Source of the DNA: Zelonia costaricensis
Taxonomy: Eukaryota > Euglenozoa > Kinetoplastea > Trypanosomatida > Trypanosomatidae
NCBI GenBank assembly: GCA_030849075.1
Contig: JASAOO010003300.1
Location: forward strand, 1 to 38,163
Length of the DNA: 38,163 nucleotides
Direction: 5' to 3'
The notes under the pieces were generated by a model. It was not told the origin of the DNA. It saw nothing but the letters and a program-made list of their open reading frames with translations, and ran no database searches. Shown piece after piece: positions 18,572-27,926 of this stretch. The translations under genes were made by a program, and so were the position numbers. How positions within the stretch are numbered: the stretch's first letter is position 1; every line of letters begins with the position of its first letter.

Positions 18572-19806
18572 CGCGCGAGAGAGGGAGAGGGGGGGGGGGA
18601 GGCTGGGGGAGCGCCGAGGTCGCACGGTGCGGGGCATCTCCCACACGCACCTCCTCCCTCCCCCCTTATGCACGCAGTGTTCGCTGTTTTCCTTTCTTCG
18701 TGTGTTGCCAGGGTGTCTGCTGTATCTTTACCATAGAGAGAGAAGAAGATAAGACAGCATCACGGTGTCTTCTGCAGCACGTAATGCAGTGCGGGGCGGG
18801 GGGAGGAGGGGGGATGGCGCATGTCATGCTTCCACATCGGCCGCGTGTACGCGCTCTTCTCTGGGACGTTGCGTGCGTGCGTGGCAATACCTGGTTTGAT
18901 CTGAGGGGGAGAGGAGTCCGTCTTCACGTCCACGCGCATCCACACCGTCGACGCGCCACCACTTCTTTACCGCTCCCTCTCTCCTTCTCCTGCTACGTCA
19001 TGTTCGGCCCAAGTCCCCGGCTTACACACGGAGCGGGGCTCCTCTGGCAACGCAGCCACATCAAAGGCAGCCTCCCTCCCCCTCCCCCTCCCCCCTCTCC
19101 CCCCCACACACATACCCGCATCAGCGCACCTGCGAACCCGATCCCTGGCCGTGGCTTTCCCCGCGCTATCAACGCGTGTCTGCTGTCTGCCACGGTGCGG
19201 CCGCGACCGCACACTTTCTGCCTCGTCCACCTGCGAGCTCTCTTCGCCCCCCGCCCCAAAATCTTGTTTTCTGAATCCTCGCCTACCGCTGCTTACGTTG
19301 CTTCCAGGTTCGCCCTCGTGTAGACAGGCGGCAAGCTAGTTCTCCGTCTCACGCACACCCTTCCCTCGGTGAGGTGCGCGCGTGTGTCAGCGCTTTACCC
19401 CGCTCCCCACTCCCCTCTCTCGCCTACCATTTTTTCTTTTCTTCCCTTAGCCTGCACAGCTCGCTCCCCCTAGACTGTAGCTTCACTTGCCATTCGTTCC
19501 TTACCGCACCGCACGTACCTGCTCTGCAAACTCGTGCTGGAGACACCTTCTTCCGTGAACACACACCCACACACGCGTATCGACTTCCACAGTGGTGCGA
19601 TCAGGCTCGACTGTCTGTGTAAGCAGGGCTGCGGAGGGTGCAGGGATTGCTGTTTTCTTCCTTCTTGTGTCTGCCTCGTCTGCCGCGGCGCCCACGTCGG
19701 CCTTCTTCAGCGTCAGGACGCACCCGTGCCGTGGCTGCGCAGAACGGACCCGTGGCCTTCCGCTCTCCACCGCGCTCAGCCCTCCCCTCCCCTCCACCTG
19801 TCACAG
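18572..19806. other. Intergenic region upstream of the LysM gene
   Basis: About 1.2 kb without a supported gene. It begins with GA-rich DNA and a G11 run (18589-18599). A pyrimidine/CA stretch is at 19070-19115, and a long C/T tract ends at 19450. The frame of the LysM protein stays open back to 19534, but that first codon is GTG. Confidence 0.6.
19391..19450 (+). promoter_or_regulatory. Probable polypyrimidine tract and trans-splice acceptor for the LysM gene
   Basis: A 58-base C/T-rich tract with TTTTTTCTTTTCTTCCC ends at AG 19449-19450. No ATG occurs between this AG and the start codon at 19807, giving a leader of 356 bases. Nearer AG candidates at 19709-19710 and 19805-19806 also follow pyrimidine tracts. 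Confidence 0.45.
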
Positions 19807-22539
19807 ATGGAGGGCCTGGCGAGGCAGGTCCGGCTGCTGCACGCGGCGCTTCAGCCGCTGGTGCTGGAGAGGGAGGACAACGCCGACACCTCATGCAGCC
19901 GCACCCGCGCTCTCCCAGAGGAAGTCGCAGTGGAGCTGCACCTCGCCTTGGCCAGGGCAACCGCGCTGGCGCACTGGGCTGCGGCCGCGCAGCAGCAGGA
20001 GCTCCAGCACCACCAGCAGACCCTCGCCTCCATCGCCGCCACCCTCGGTGCCTCTGTGGCGGAGCTGCGGCTGTGGAACCCGCAGCTGCCCACCTCGCTA
20101 CGCGATGACGCGGTGCTGCCGCCGGACACGTACTTGAAGGTGCGGGCCCCCGCCTCTCCGGGGCTATCCCCACCACCTCTGCCCCCGCCTTCCCCGCCTC
20201 CGCCACTGCCCGCCGCGCCGCAGCCGGCCCCGACGGCGTCGAATGGCCGCACCACGGGCAGTGCCTCGTCGTCGTCCTCGGCACCCCGTGCACGGCAAAG
20301 TGTGCCGGCCCCGACGCCGACCGCCACAGGTCCCCGTACTATCCCCGCCGCACAGCAGCAACGACCCGCCGCCACGACGAGCACGCCCCCTGCGGCGGCC
20401 GCGCCTGCACCCGAGGGCACCACGGCGGCGGCAGCCACCAGCCGCGGCGACAGCGTCCCCACGCGCCGGCAGACGTCCTCGCCGTCGTCCGCCGCAGCGA
20501 GCGGCGGCAGCCTGAGCGGCCGGTCGGGCACCGCCGCTGGAGGAGGCAGCGCGGCGGCCGGTGCGACGCGCTCGGGCCCGGGCAGCGGCAGCGGCAGTCT
20601 TGCCGTCCCGCGCGGGAGCGAGGGTGGGGCCAGCCAGGGCCGCTACAGCGTGTGGACGGTCGGCAGTGGGCGGGGGGCGAGCGCGTCGCCCCCGGTGCCG
20701 GAGCCGTCGATGCCGCAGTGGGGAACGGATGCCGCGCCCCCGGCCTGTGCGCCGCCCCCGATGCTGACAGTGCGGCCTAGCAGTCCGCGCTACTGCTACC
20801 CACCCGACGGCTCCGACCTGATCGACCTCAGGGATACGGGAGAGGGCGAGGAGGCGGAGGAGCACCGTGCGGCTGACACGGTGCTGGACGACGTCTCACC
20901 CCTGACGGAGCAGCGCCGCCCACACGCGGCGCACGACCCACACGACGCCGCGGCCGCGGCCTCCCTGTTGTCGTCCGCCGTGCTCCCCGTGCCGCCACCG
21001 TTCCCCGGCGCGGCGGAGAGGTCGGCATCGCGGACGAGTTTCCCGCGCCGCAGCTCCGGCGGTGGCGGTGGCGGCTCCGCCACGAGCGGCCGCGCCATCC
21101 GCACCCGCGGCCACACGTCCCACAGCAGATCGACCAGCTCGTTTGAGGACGGCTCCGTCACGGGGGGCAGCGGCCTGCGTGCGGCCATCGCGCCGGCGGC
21201 GAACGCAGCCGCTGCTCAGCCGCACGCCGCGCAGCGCGCCGCCACCGCCGGGCACGGCTCTCCGCTGCGAGACGCGAGCACGACGCTCTCCGCTGTTTCC
21301 CCCCCGTCCTCGATGGGGGATGGCCGGCGCAGCGAGAGCGGGCCCTGGGGCGCTGCAGGGGCAGGCCACGCGGGACGCACGAGTAGCGGGGAGCGCCAGG
21401 CCGACCCTGCTTCTGCCACAGCCGCCGCACCGACGACTCGACACACCCCCCTCCACTCGCCGAAGGGCAGGGCACCAGGAGGCGGCACCACAAGCGGTGC
21501 CGGGGCGCCGGGCGACTTCACGACTCCTACGCAGCAGCAGCGCCCTCGCCCAGGCCGGCAGCAGGGGGGCGACGGCCCGCTAAGCGCCAGCGGCAGCGTC
21601 GACGCGGCGGCCGCGTCAGCCACGACGCCGTCCTCTCTGTCGGCGGCACGGCTGTCTGACGACTTTGACTGCAGCCCCGTCACTCCCTCCACCTCCTCGG
21701 CGGGGCGGCGGCGGGGCGTGGGCGCCGCGCAGGGCCGCACACCGTACGGCGAGACACCTGGAAGCGACACGGGCGACGGGAGCGCGGAGAGGGTGGGCAT
21801 CGATGAGGACGAGGAGGAAGAGGTGGACCGCACCCCCTCCACGCGCCCGCCCGCGCTCCTCGGCCGCCACGTGTGCAGCCCGCCGCCCAACCTCAATCGT
21901 GCGGCGCGGCCGCCGGCCCAGGCGCCCACGTCTGCGCCCAACACGGCTGCCGTCGCTGCGGGCGCCGCGCGGCGTCTTGTCTCACCCCGCACGGCGCACG
22001 CGGTGGGGGGCTGGTCGGGGCCCGCGATGGGCGCCTCTCCTCTGCTTGATTCGGCGCCCTCGTCGCCCTCGCCGCTGCCGGAGGCGCCGCCGACACGTCG
22101 TGGCCCGGCCGGTGACGCTGGAGCTGCCGTGGTGGTGGAGGAGTCGAGCTACTGGGACACTGACGACGACGGCGACGACGACGCGCTGGAGGAGGCGGAG
22201 CTGGCGGGTGACGACGCTGCCGATGCGGAGACGGAGGACTACGACACGCTCGACGGCATCGCCGCGGCGTACAACTTGAGCGTGGCCACGATTGTGGAGT
22301 GGAACCCGTACCTCAAGAAGTACCGTCCCAGCGAGCCGCTCCCCCCTGACCTGCCGATTGTGCTACCCATGTCCGATCGAGACGAGGAGGCGGAGGAGGA
22401 CGCGGACGGCGTGGAGGCGCGCGAGGTGACGTCCCAGTTGCTGCCCCCAGAGTCACGACTTGGTAGCCGTGAGCCCGACCTCGCCGGGTATCGCGGCAAC
22501 GCGACGGAGAACTCACCAGTGCCGCACCCGCCGCGGTAG
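19807..22539 (+). CDS. Protein with two LysM domains, one near each end
   Basis: A 910-residue protein. The first LysM domain lies at about 68-112: TLASIAATLGASVAELRLWN and then LPPDTYLKV, the typical start-up helix, LxxWNP and closing strand. The second is at about 811-855: YDTLDGIAAAYNLSVATIVE, WNPYL, then LPPDLPIVLPM. LysM modules bind N-acetylglucosamine polymers in many proteins, but intracellular eukaryotic LysM proteins exist with no known ligand. No signal peptide or membrane segment is seen. The 700 residues between are Ser/Gly/Ala/Pro-rich and probably disordered, with acidic clusters (DEDEEEEVD near 670, DTDDDGDDD near 783). The first ATG of the predicted transcript is at 19807, so the open frame upstream is untranslated. 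Role unknown. Confidence 0.85.
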   Translation: MEGLARQVRLLHAALQPLVLEREDNADTSCSRTRALPEEVAVELHLALARATALAHWAAAAQQQELQHHQQTLASIAATLGASVAELRLWNPQLPTSLRDDAVLPPDTYLKVRAPASPGLSPPPLPPPSPPPPLPAAPQPAPTASNGRTTGSASSSSSAPRARQSVPAPTPTATGPRTIPAAQQQRPAATTSTPPAAAAPAPEGTTAAAATSRGDSVPTRRQTSSPSSAAASGGSLSGRSGTAAGGGSAAAGATRSGPGSGSGSLAVPRGSEGGASQGRYSVWTVGSGRGASASPPVPEPSMPQWGTDAAPPACAPPPMLTVRPSSPRYCYPPDGSDLIDLRDTGEGEEAEEHRAADTVLDDVSPLTEQRRPHAAHDPHDAAAAASLLSSAVLPVPPPFPGAAERSASRTSFPRRSSGGGGGGSATSGRAIRTRGHTSHSRSTSSFEDGSVTGGSGLRAAIAPAANAAAAQPHAAQRAATAGHGSPLRDASTTLSAVSPPSSMGDGRRSESGPWGAAGAGHAGRTSSGERQADPASATAAAPTTRHTPLHSPKGRAPGGGTTSGAGAPGDFTTPTQQQRPRPGRQQGGDGPLSASGSVDAAAASATTPSSLSAARLSDDFDCSPVTPSTSSAGRRRGVGAAQGRTPYGETPGSDTGDGSAERVGIDEDEEEEVDRTPSTRPPALLGRHVCSPPPNLNRAARPPAQAPTSAPNTAAVAAGAARRLVSPRTAHAVGGWSGPAMGASPLLDSAPSSPSPLPEAPPTRRGPAGDAGAAVVVEESSYWDTDDDGDDDALEEAELAGDDAADAETEDYDTLDGIAAAYNLSVATIVEWNPYLKKYRPSEPLPPDLPIVLPMSDRDEEAEEDADGVEAREVTSQLLPPESRLGSREPDLAGYRGNATENSPVPHPPR

Positions 22540-22577
22540 CCGGTGCAACCCACACGCCTCGGCCGTGCCGCAGTTGA

Positions 22578-22642
22578 GGGGGGGGGAGGGGCAGGTGCTT
22601 GTCGGCTGTGCGTCTGCAGCAGGGGGGGGGGGAGGGTTTGGG
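22578..22642 (+). other. G-run cluster after the LysM stop codon, possible G-quadruplex
   Basis: Runs of G9, G4, G11, G3 and G3 occur within 65 bases, starting 38 bases after the stop codon and on the coding strand. The last runs (G11, A, GGG, TTT, GGG) fit a compact G-quadruplex in the 3' UTR RNA. Confidence 0.55.
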
Positions 22643-22875
22643 ATATGCTCCCCCAAACGGCGTTTTTGTGCGTGGTACAAGTGCCTCTAGATGGTCGTGG
22701 ATCGTGGCGCGCAGACACACGCACACACGCGAATGCGCGGACTGCGCCGTCCTCTTCCTTTTTTTCTCCTCAAGCGAGCGCACAGAGGGCGACGTGTTTG
22801 AGTCTCTCGTCGGCGTGCGGGTGGCCAGCTCGGCAAACCAGTCCCGTTGGCATTCCATGCACGCCACCCAACTCG

Positions 22876-22957
22876 CACACACACATACACACACACACAC
22901 ATACTCGCCTTTCGCTTGCGCGTTCTGTTTGTGTGTGTGTGTGTGTGTTTGTGTGTG
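22876..22957. repeat. Inverted (CA)n / (TG)n pair with a 26-base spacer
   Basis: A CA tract at 22876-22903 is followed by a TG tract at 22930-22957. Each is about 28 bases and they are complementary, so a long hairpin is possible in DNA or in the transcript. Confidence 0.8.
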
Positions 22958-23402
22958 CCGTTTCGCCTTCGCTGTGCGTGTTGTCCTTGTTCCAGCGCTG
23001 AACGACTTCCGCCGCCCTTCGGTCATACACATACGCAAACACATACACACGCGCGCACTTCGGCATGGGGGTGTGTGCGATAGAAGATCAACACAAAAAG
23101 CGAACTCGATCTAAGGACCACCACAGGCGGATGCTGCGCGGCGCGTAGGGAGGAGAAGACGACACGAGTTTAACCTGCGAGCGGTGGAGCACAAGGAAGG
23201 AGGGAAGGGAGGAAGAAATGGGGGTGGGGTGACGAGGGGAGGGGGCGTGAGTGCTCGTGTACGCAGCGGCTGGTACCTCTCCTCTCCTTCTCCTAGTCAA
23301 TGGTGCAGGTGGCAACAGGAACCCCACCTGACTAACTCTCCGCGTTGATGTTTGACGCTGCCACGTCTAATCTCTTTTCGCTGCCGCCCCCCTCTCCCTC
23401 CA

Positions 23403-23431
<29 letters not shown>
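23403..23431. repeat. (CA)n microsatellite
   Basis: An uninterrupted AC repeat of 29 bases upstream of the pyrimidine tracts of the eIF2A gene. Confidence 0.9.
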
Positions 23432-23433
<2 letters not shown>

Positions 23434-23540
23434 AAGAAGCCCATTGCCGACCGCCGGGTGCGAGTGGCGCCGAACTTTGACCTACGCCTCCTGCCTCCCT
23501 CCCTTCTCCCTGCTGCCTGCCCGTGCCGCTCCGTGTCGGC

Positions 23541-23634
23541 TCTCCCCTCCTCCTCCATCGCAGACCGACCCACCTTCCCCGCGCTGCCTTTCACCCACTC
23601 GCTCTCCCTTCCACCGCCCCCCCCCCTTGCACAG
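23541..23634 (+). promoter_or_regulatory. Tandem polypyrimidine tracts and trans-splice acceptors for eIF2A
   Basis: The first tract ends at AG 23562-23563, leaving a 77-base leader. A second tract with a C-run ends at AG 23633-23634, only 6 bases before the ATG at 23641. No ATG lies between. The upstream site is likelier because of the leader length. Confidence 0.45.
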
Positions 23635-23640
23635 CACGCC

Positions 23641-25311
23641 ATGGCCACGGCTCAGCTTCCCATGGTCCTGCGCAAGGACGACGCGCTGGTGCTGGCCGTG
23701 TACGACGAGAAGACCGCCGCCCTGACGGAGCTGCCCGGCGAGGCGAACCGGTACACGGGCGACTACCGTGAGTGCGAGGTCGTCTTCAACCCAGTGAAGC
23801 CCACCTGCTTCGCCCATGCCACCACGACCACGCTCACCTACTCCGAGGTGGTGGAGAACACTGCGGCGCCGGCCGACGACGTGCGCCGCTTCCGCCTGCA
23901 CACTCTCTTCTCGGTTCCCATGCCGCACATCGCCGTAAGCCTCGCCTTCTCGCCCAAGGGCACGTACCTTGTGTCGTACGCGATGATGGACCAGAAGCGC
24001 ACCCCGGGCGGCAACCTGAGCGTCTTCGACACGACGACCGGCGCGCTGGTGCGGCGTGGGATGCAGGCCCGCTGGCCGGCCATGATATGGACCGCGGACG
24101 AGGCGTATGTGGTGCGGCCGGTGCAGGGGTGGCTGCACGCCATGCCTGGCAACCTCGCCACCTCGGCCGCCCTCGCGGAGGCTGCTAACGAGGGCGACGA
24201 CAGCGCAGACGCCGCGGGGGACGGGGAGGACGAGCCCGGCAGCATCGGGAGCGGCGAGGCGGGTGCGGGGCATGGGCCGCTGAGCAAGCTCGATCTGATG
24301 CTGGCGCAGGACAAGGAGATCGAGTACGCGACCGCGCCGGCGGAGGGGCGGCCGATGCTGGCGCTTTTCAAGCCCTTTTACAAGCAGCGCCAGGCCACCT
24401 TCTGCGTCTACCGCCTCCCCAACCTGCGCGATGGGCCGCTGTACCAGCTGAACTTTGGCCGCGCCGAGACGGCAAGCCTGGTATGGAGTCCCTCGGGCAA
24501 CTACGTGGCCCTCCTCGTCAAGTCGGAGCGCGACCCGAGCGGGAAGAGCTACTACGGCACGGTGAAGCTGCACATCATCGACGTCATGAGCCGCAGCATC
24601 ACAGACGTGAAGCTGAAGGGCGAGGGGGAGACGGTGCACGACTGCCAGTGGTCGCCGACGACGGACGAGCTGCTTGTGGTGCACGGCAAGATGCCGCGCA
24701 ACAAGTGCACGCTCTTCAGCAAGAGCGGCGTGGCGCAGATGACCTTCGGTGAGGCCCCGCGCAACATGGCCGCGTGGGCACCAAACGGTGCCGCCTTTAT
24801 TGTCGGCGGCAGCGGCAACCTAGCCGGCGACTTCCAGTTCTACACGCGGCCGCCGACGACTCCGGCGAGTGGCGGTGGCAACGCCAACGCCGCCGTCCCT
24901 GTTGCGTCGTCCGCGGCGTGCACGGGGGAGTTCAACGAGAAGTGCAGCTTCCAGACGTGGGCGCCGGACAGCTACAACTTCCTCTGCTCCACCGTCTTCA
25001 CGCGGCTGCGGATGGACAACAAGGTCGTCATCACGAAGCTGAACGGGGCCCGGGTACTGACGCAGAAGTTCCCCGTGCTGTATGGTGCCCACTGGGTCGC
25101 GATGCGGGCGCCGTCTCAGTACCCACCACGCGCCGCCTCGCCACGCGCGGCTGGAGAGGAGCAGCCTAAGCCGCAGGCGTACCGGCCACCGGGTGGCACC
25201 TCGCGCGCCGCCGCGCTGCTGCGTCGCGACCCCGAGGCGGCGCAGCAGGCAAAGCCGGCCGGCCCGGTTGGGGCGACGGTGGCGGTGCAGAAGAAGAAGC
25301 GCCGCCACTGA
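23641..25311 (+). CDS. EIF2A: Eukaryotic translation initiation factor 2A (eIF2A)
   Basis: A 556-residue cytosolic protein matching the eIF2A family, a WD-repeat beta-propeller that can deliver initiator tRNA to the 40S ribosome independently of eIF2 GTP binding. Recognisable segments include GTYLVSYAMMDQK, WPAMIWTADEAYVVRPVQG, FKPFYKQRQATFCVYRLPNL, LVWSPSGNYVALLVKSE, DCQWSPTTDELLVVHGKMP, FGEAPRNMAAWAPNGAAFIV and CSFQTWAPDSYNFLCSTVFT, the blade signatures of the family. Length is close to that of animal and yeast homologues. Lineage-specific parts are an acidic, Gly/Ala-rich insert at about 176-217 and a Gly/Asn/Ala insert at about 401-424. The C-terminus is short and basic (QKKKRRH), much reduced from the longer tails of other eukaryotes. 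The frame is open upstream from a GTG at 23458, but ATG 23641 follows the splice acceptors and begins the conserved part. Confidence 0.92.
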   Translation: MATAQLPMVLRKDDALVLAVYDEKTAALTELPGEANRYTGDYRECEVVFNPVKPTCFAHATTTTLTYSEVVENTAAPADDVRRFRLHTLFSVPMPHIAVSLAFSPKGTYLVSYAMMDQKRTPGGNLSVFDTTTGALVRRGMQARWPAMIWTADEAYVVRPVQGWLHAMPGNLATSAALAEAANEGDDSADAAGDGEDEPGSIGSGEAGAGHGPLSKLDLMLAQDKEIEYATAPAEGRPMLALFKPFYKQRQATFCVYRLPNLRDGPLYQLNFGRAETASLVWSPSGNYVALLVKSERDPSGKSYYGTVKLHIIDVMSRSITDVKLKGEGETVHDCQWSPTTDELLVVHGKMPRNKCTLFSKSGVAQMTFGEAPRNMAAWAPNGAAFIVGGSGNLAGDFQFYTRPPTTPASGGGNANAAVPVASSAACTGEFNEKCSFQTWAPDSYNFLCSTVFTRLRMDNKVVITKLNGARVLTQKFPVLYGAHWVAMRAPSQYPPRAASPRAAGEEQPKPQAYRPPGGTSRAAALLRRDPEAAQQAKPAGPVGATVAVQKKKRRH

Positions 25312-25474
25312 CGCCGCGCTGTGCCTCGTGCGCTTCTCCCTCTTGTGGCCGTTTGCCTCCCTCTACCCCGCACCCCCGCGTCCGTCCTGCGTCAGAGCCC
25401 GCCCCCTCACCCACCCCCTACTTTTTTCTTCACTGTTTGTGTCCTGGCGCACTGGCACTCTTGTGAGTGCGTGC

Positions 25475-25615
25475 GTGTGTGTGTGTGTGCTGGGGAGGAT
25501 AGGGAGGAGGGTTCGAGGCGGACCACTCGCAGGGGACAGCACCCGACTCGAAACAGTCAAAGTGGGGGAGCTGCGTGTGTGTGTTGGCGGGTGTGGGTGT
25601 GAGTGTGGGTGTGTG
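25475..25615. repeat. TG-rich repetitive stretch in the eIF2A 3' UTR
   Basis: A (TG)n run at 25475-25489 and a degenerate TG/GGTGTG run at 25574-25615, both on the coding strand after the stop codon. Confidence 0.75.
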
Positions 25616-25689
25616 CGCAGTTCCGGCTCAAGCGACGGGCTTAAATCTGACGACGACAACAACTCTAAAGGACACTCGCCTACACGTAG

Positions 25690-25706
25690 ACAGACACACA
25701 CACGTA

Positions 25707-25747
<41 letters not shown>

Positions 25748-25758
25748 TCACACACGCG
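25690..25758. repeat. (CA)n microsatellite
   Basis: A CA repeat with a clean core of 36 bases at 25707-25742 and degenerate flanks. It is complementary to the TG stretch about 75 bases upstream. Confidence 0.9.
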
Positions 25759-26180
25759 TGCGAGCGTATTCACTCTCACACATTTATGCGCGGCACAAGG
25801 GAGCGCTGCACGGGTCTGCTCAACCGTCAAGTATGCACGCGGTTCGTCCTTCGCCACACCCCCTCCCTCTCCCTCCCTCATGTGCGTGTGTGCCGGCGTG
25901 TGTGAAGGTGTTTGATGGGTCCAATCGGCGCAAGACGAACAAGGAAGCAAAGAAGGCTTGGATTCCAAGCTCCGTAATCAGGGGCAGGGACATACGACGT
26001 ATGGGAGCGGCACGAGGATGGGAAGAGGCCTAGCGCGTTGCGGAGCAGTGCGTGCACGCTCAAGACGCCCCTCCCCCCCTCCTCACGTCTGGCATCCCTC
26101 CACTGCGGCGACGTCGGTGCTTCAGTTCACGGTTTTCTTTTACTTCTCTTTCCACAACGCGTCCGTAAGGCGGGTCTGCC

Positions 26181-26208
26181 TGTGTCTGTGTCTGTGTGTG
26201 TGTGTGTG
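26181..26208. repeat. (TG)n microsatellite
   Basis: TG repeat with CTG interruptions in the spacer before the AP endonuclease gene. Confidence 0.85.
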
Positions 26209-26454
26209 CCTTCTCTACGACTCCTGCCCCTCTCTCTCCCGGTTTACGCGGAGTCAGTCTAATGCCCACTACTCTGTACATTGCAGGTCCTGCAGGCGCC
26301 GCCGTGCGCGCCACCTCACCATCGCCGTCGGTGTCACCGCTGCGAGGTGTACGGGTGCGTCGAGTCCGTCGCGAGCGAAGCGTTGGGACAGCTGCCTTGA
26401 GCTTCACCACGTGGCCATCGCGCAGTCTACGTCTACCCAGCCCGCTCCGTCCGT

Positions 26455-26495
26455 GCGTGCCTTCCATCCTCTTGCCCCCTTCTCATGCTGCCCAG
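26455..26495 (+). promoter_or_regulatory. Probable polypyrimidine tract and trans-splice acceptor for the AP endonuclease
   Basis: A C/T-rich tract is followed by AG at 26494-26495. No ATG lies between it and 26667, so the leader would be 171 bases. A second tract at 26631-26659 ends in AG at 26660-26661, only 5 bases before the start. Confidence 0.4.
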
Positions 26496-26666
26496 CTACG
26501 TACCCAACCTCCTCCCACCGCGGACCTCATCCTACACAGCTCCACGGAACCCACGGGAGGTTCACACGTCAACTCCACGCACCCCCTCCCCCCCCCACAC
26601 ACACACACGCCACGCAAACATCATCTTTGAGTTCTCCGCCTTTACTCCCTCTCTCTGCCAGCAGTC

Positions 26667-27926
26667 ATGGGTGGTGACAAGCGGTCTGCCTCCGCCGCCT
26701 CCTCAAGCGAAGGGGATGCGAGTCCGACGCCCAAGGCGGCGAAGCGCGGCGCGGCAGCTTCCGCGTCATCGCCGAAGGCAGCCGCCGCGCGGCGCACCGG
26801 CGGCCCACCGAAGATCTCCAACAAGGATGCAGGCCAGCTGATCCGCACCCCCGACGCCCTCGCGGCCCTCAACACGAAGAAGTCCAAGGAGGAAATTTGG
26901 GACACCGTCATACCGTTCGAGCGCAAGACGGCTGACACCGACTTTGACGCGGCGCGCATGTACAAGTTCATCACGTGGAACGTGGCCGGACTGCGTGGGC
27001 TGCTCAAGAAGACCCCGACCGCGCTGACGGACTTCATGGCCGCCGAGAAGCCGGACGTGCTCTGCCTGCAGGAGACGAAGCTCAACGTGGACGAGGCGGC
27101 GGCGAACGCGGCGTTGGGCGTGGTGGCCGGCTACGCATTTGTCGACCACCCGTGTGGCTTCAAGCGTGGCTACTCGGGCACGCGCACGTACCTCCGCACG
27201 AGCACCATGGTGGAGCGCCTGCACGCCCGCTGCACGCGCGGCTTCAGCCTCCCGCTTGCCGCTGCGGCGGACGCCTCGAGCAGCGCAGCGGGTGGCGCCG
27301 CAGCGGCCGTGCCGGTGGAGGGCGCTGGGGATGAGGAGGGCCGCGTGCTCACGACCTTCCTCTCCGCCGATCCGTCGTCGCCGGCGGCCTCGCGCATCGC
27401 CCTGATCAACACGTACGTGGCGAACAGCGGCATGGACCTGGCGCGGCTGCCCTACCGCATCCAGTCCTTCGACCCCAGCATGCGCGCCCACCTGCAGCAG
27501 CTCGATGCGTGGGCGGTCGGTGACGGCAAGGCGGCCGGGAGCAGCGACGGCGGCAGCAGCCCGCACGGCTTCATCTGGACCGGCGACCTGAACGTGGCCG
27601 AGCGCGACTTCGACCGGTACTACTCCGGCACCTTCAAGACGATGCAGGAGTGTAGCGGCTTTGCGCCGGAGGAGCGGCAGTCCTTCCGTGACACGATGCA
27701 AGCAACGCAGTCGATTGATGTCTTCCGGCAGGTGTACCCGCAGGCTGGTCCGGTGTATTCGTTCTGGTCGCAGCGCATCGGTGGCCGGCCCAAGAACTTG
27801 GGGTGGCGACTCGACTACTTTGTGGTGTCGGCGCGGCTCGCTCCGTTTGTGGTTGACTGCTTCCCGATGCCGGCGGTGATGGGCAGTGACCACTGCCCGT
27901 TCCAGCTGTGGATGCGGCACCCATGA
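26667..27926 (+). CDS. APE1: AP endonuclease, APE1 / exonuclease III family
   Basis: A 419-residue base-excision-repair enzyme that cuts DNA 5' of abasic sites. The catalytic domain starts at about 98 (YKFITWNVAGLRG). All expected active-site residues are present: N105, E136 in LQETKLN, Y250 and N253 in NTYVANSG, D307 and N309 in TGDLNVAE, D383 in GWRLDYF, and D408-H409 in GSDHCPF. From the WxxxxxxRxKNxGWRLDYF block onward, numbering is 100 higher than in human APE1. Residues 1-97 form a Lys/Ala/Ser-rich tail that could carry a nuclear or mitochondrial signal. There are Ala/Gly-rich inserts at about 200-225 and 286-300. The human DNA-wedge residues Arg177 and Met270 align with M256 and R370. 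The ATG at 26667 is the first after the predicted splice acceptor. Confidence 0.93.
   Translation: MGGDKRSASAASSSEGDASPTPKAAKRGAAASASSPKAAAARRTGGPPKISNKDAGQLIRTPDALAALNTKKSKEEIWDTVIPFERKTADTDFDAARMYKFITWNVAGLRGLLKKTPTALTDFMAAEKPDVLCLQETKLNVDEAAANAALGVVAGYAFVDHPCGFKRGYSGTRTYLRTSTMVERLHARCTRGFSLPLAAAADASSSAAGGAAAAVPVEGAGDEEGRVLTTFLSADPSSPAASRIALINTYVANSGMDLARLPYRIQSFDPSMRAHLQQLDAWAVGDGKAAGSSDGGSSPHGFIWTGDLNVAERDFDRYYSGTFKTMQECSGFAPEERQSFRDTMQATQSIDVFRQVYPQAGPVYSFWSQRIGGRPKNLGWRLDYFVVSARLAPFVVDCFPMPAVMGSDHCPFQLWMRHP

Larger units (their letters stand above)
22540..23640. other. Intergenic region upstream of eIF2A
   Basis: About 1.1 kb without a supported gene. Two G-rich clusters follow the stop codon. 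A (CA)n/(TG)n inverted pair lies at 22876-22957, a purine-rich stretch at about 23130-23260, (CA)n at 23403-23431, and a C/T-rich zone runs up to the eIF2A start. Confidence 0.65.
25312..26666. other. Intergenic region between eIF2A and the AP endonuclease
   Basis: About 1.35 kb without a supported gene. In order it holds TG-rich DNA (25475-25615), a long CA tract (25690-25758), a second TG tract (26181-26208), a short CA tract (26596-26608), and C/T-rich tracts near the next start. The frames through it encode dipeptide repeats. Confidence 0.65.

Noticed and set aside
19534..19806. Upstream extension of the LysM protein with many Cys residues
   Set aside because: The first codon is GTG and no ATG occurs before 19807, so the Cys-rich stretch is not translated.
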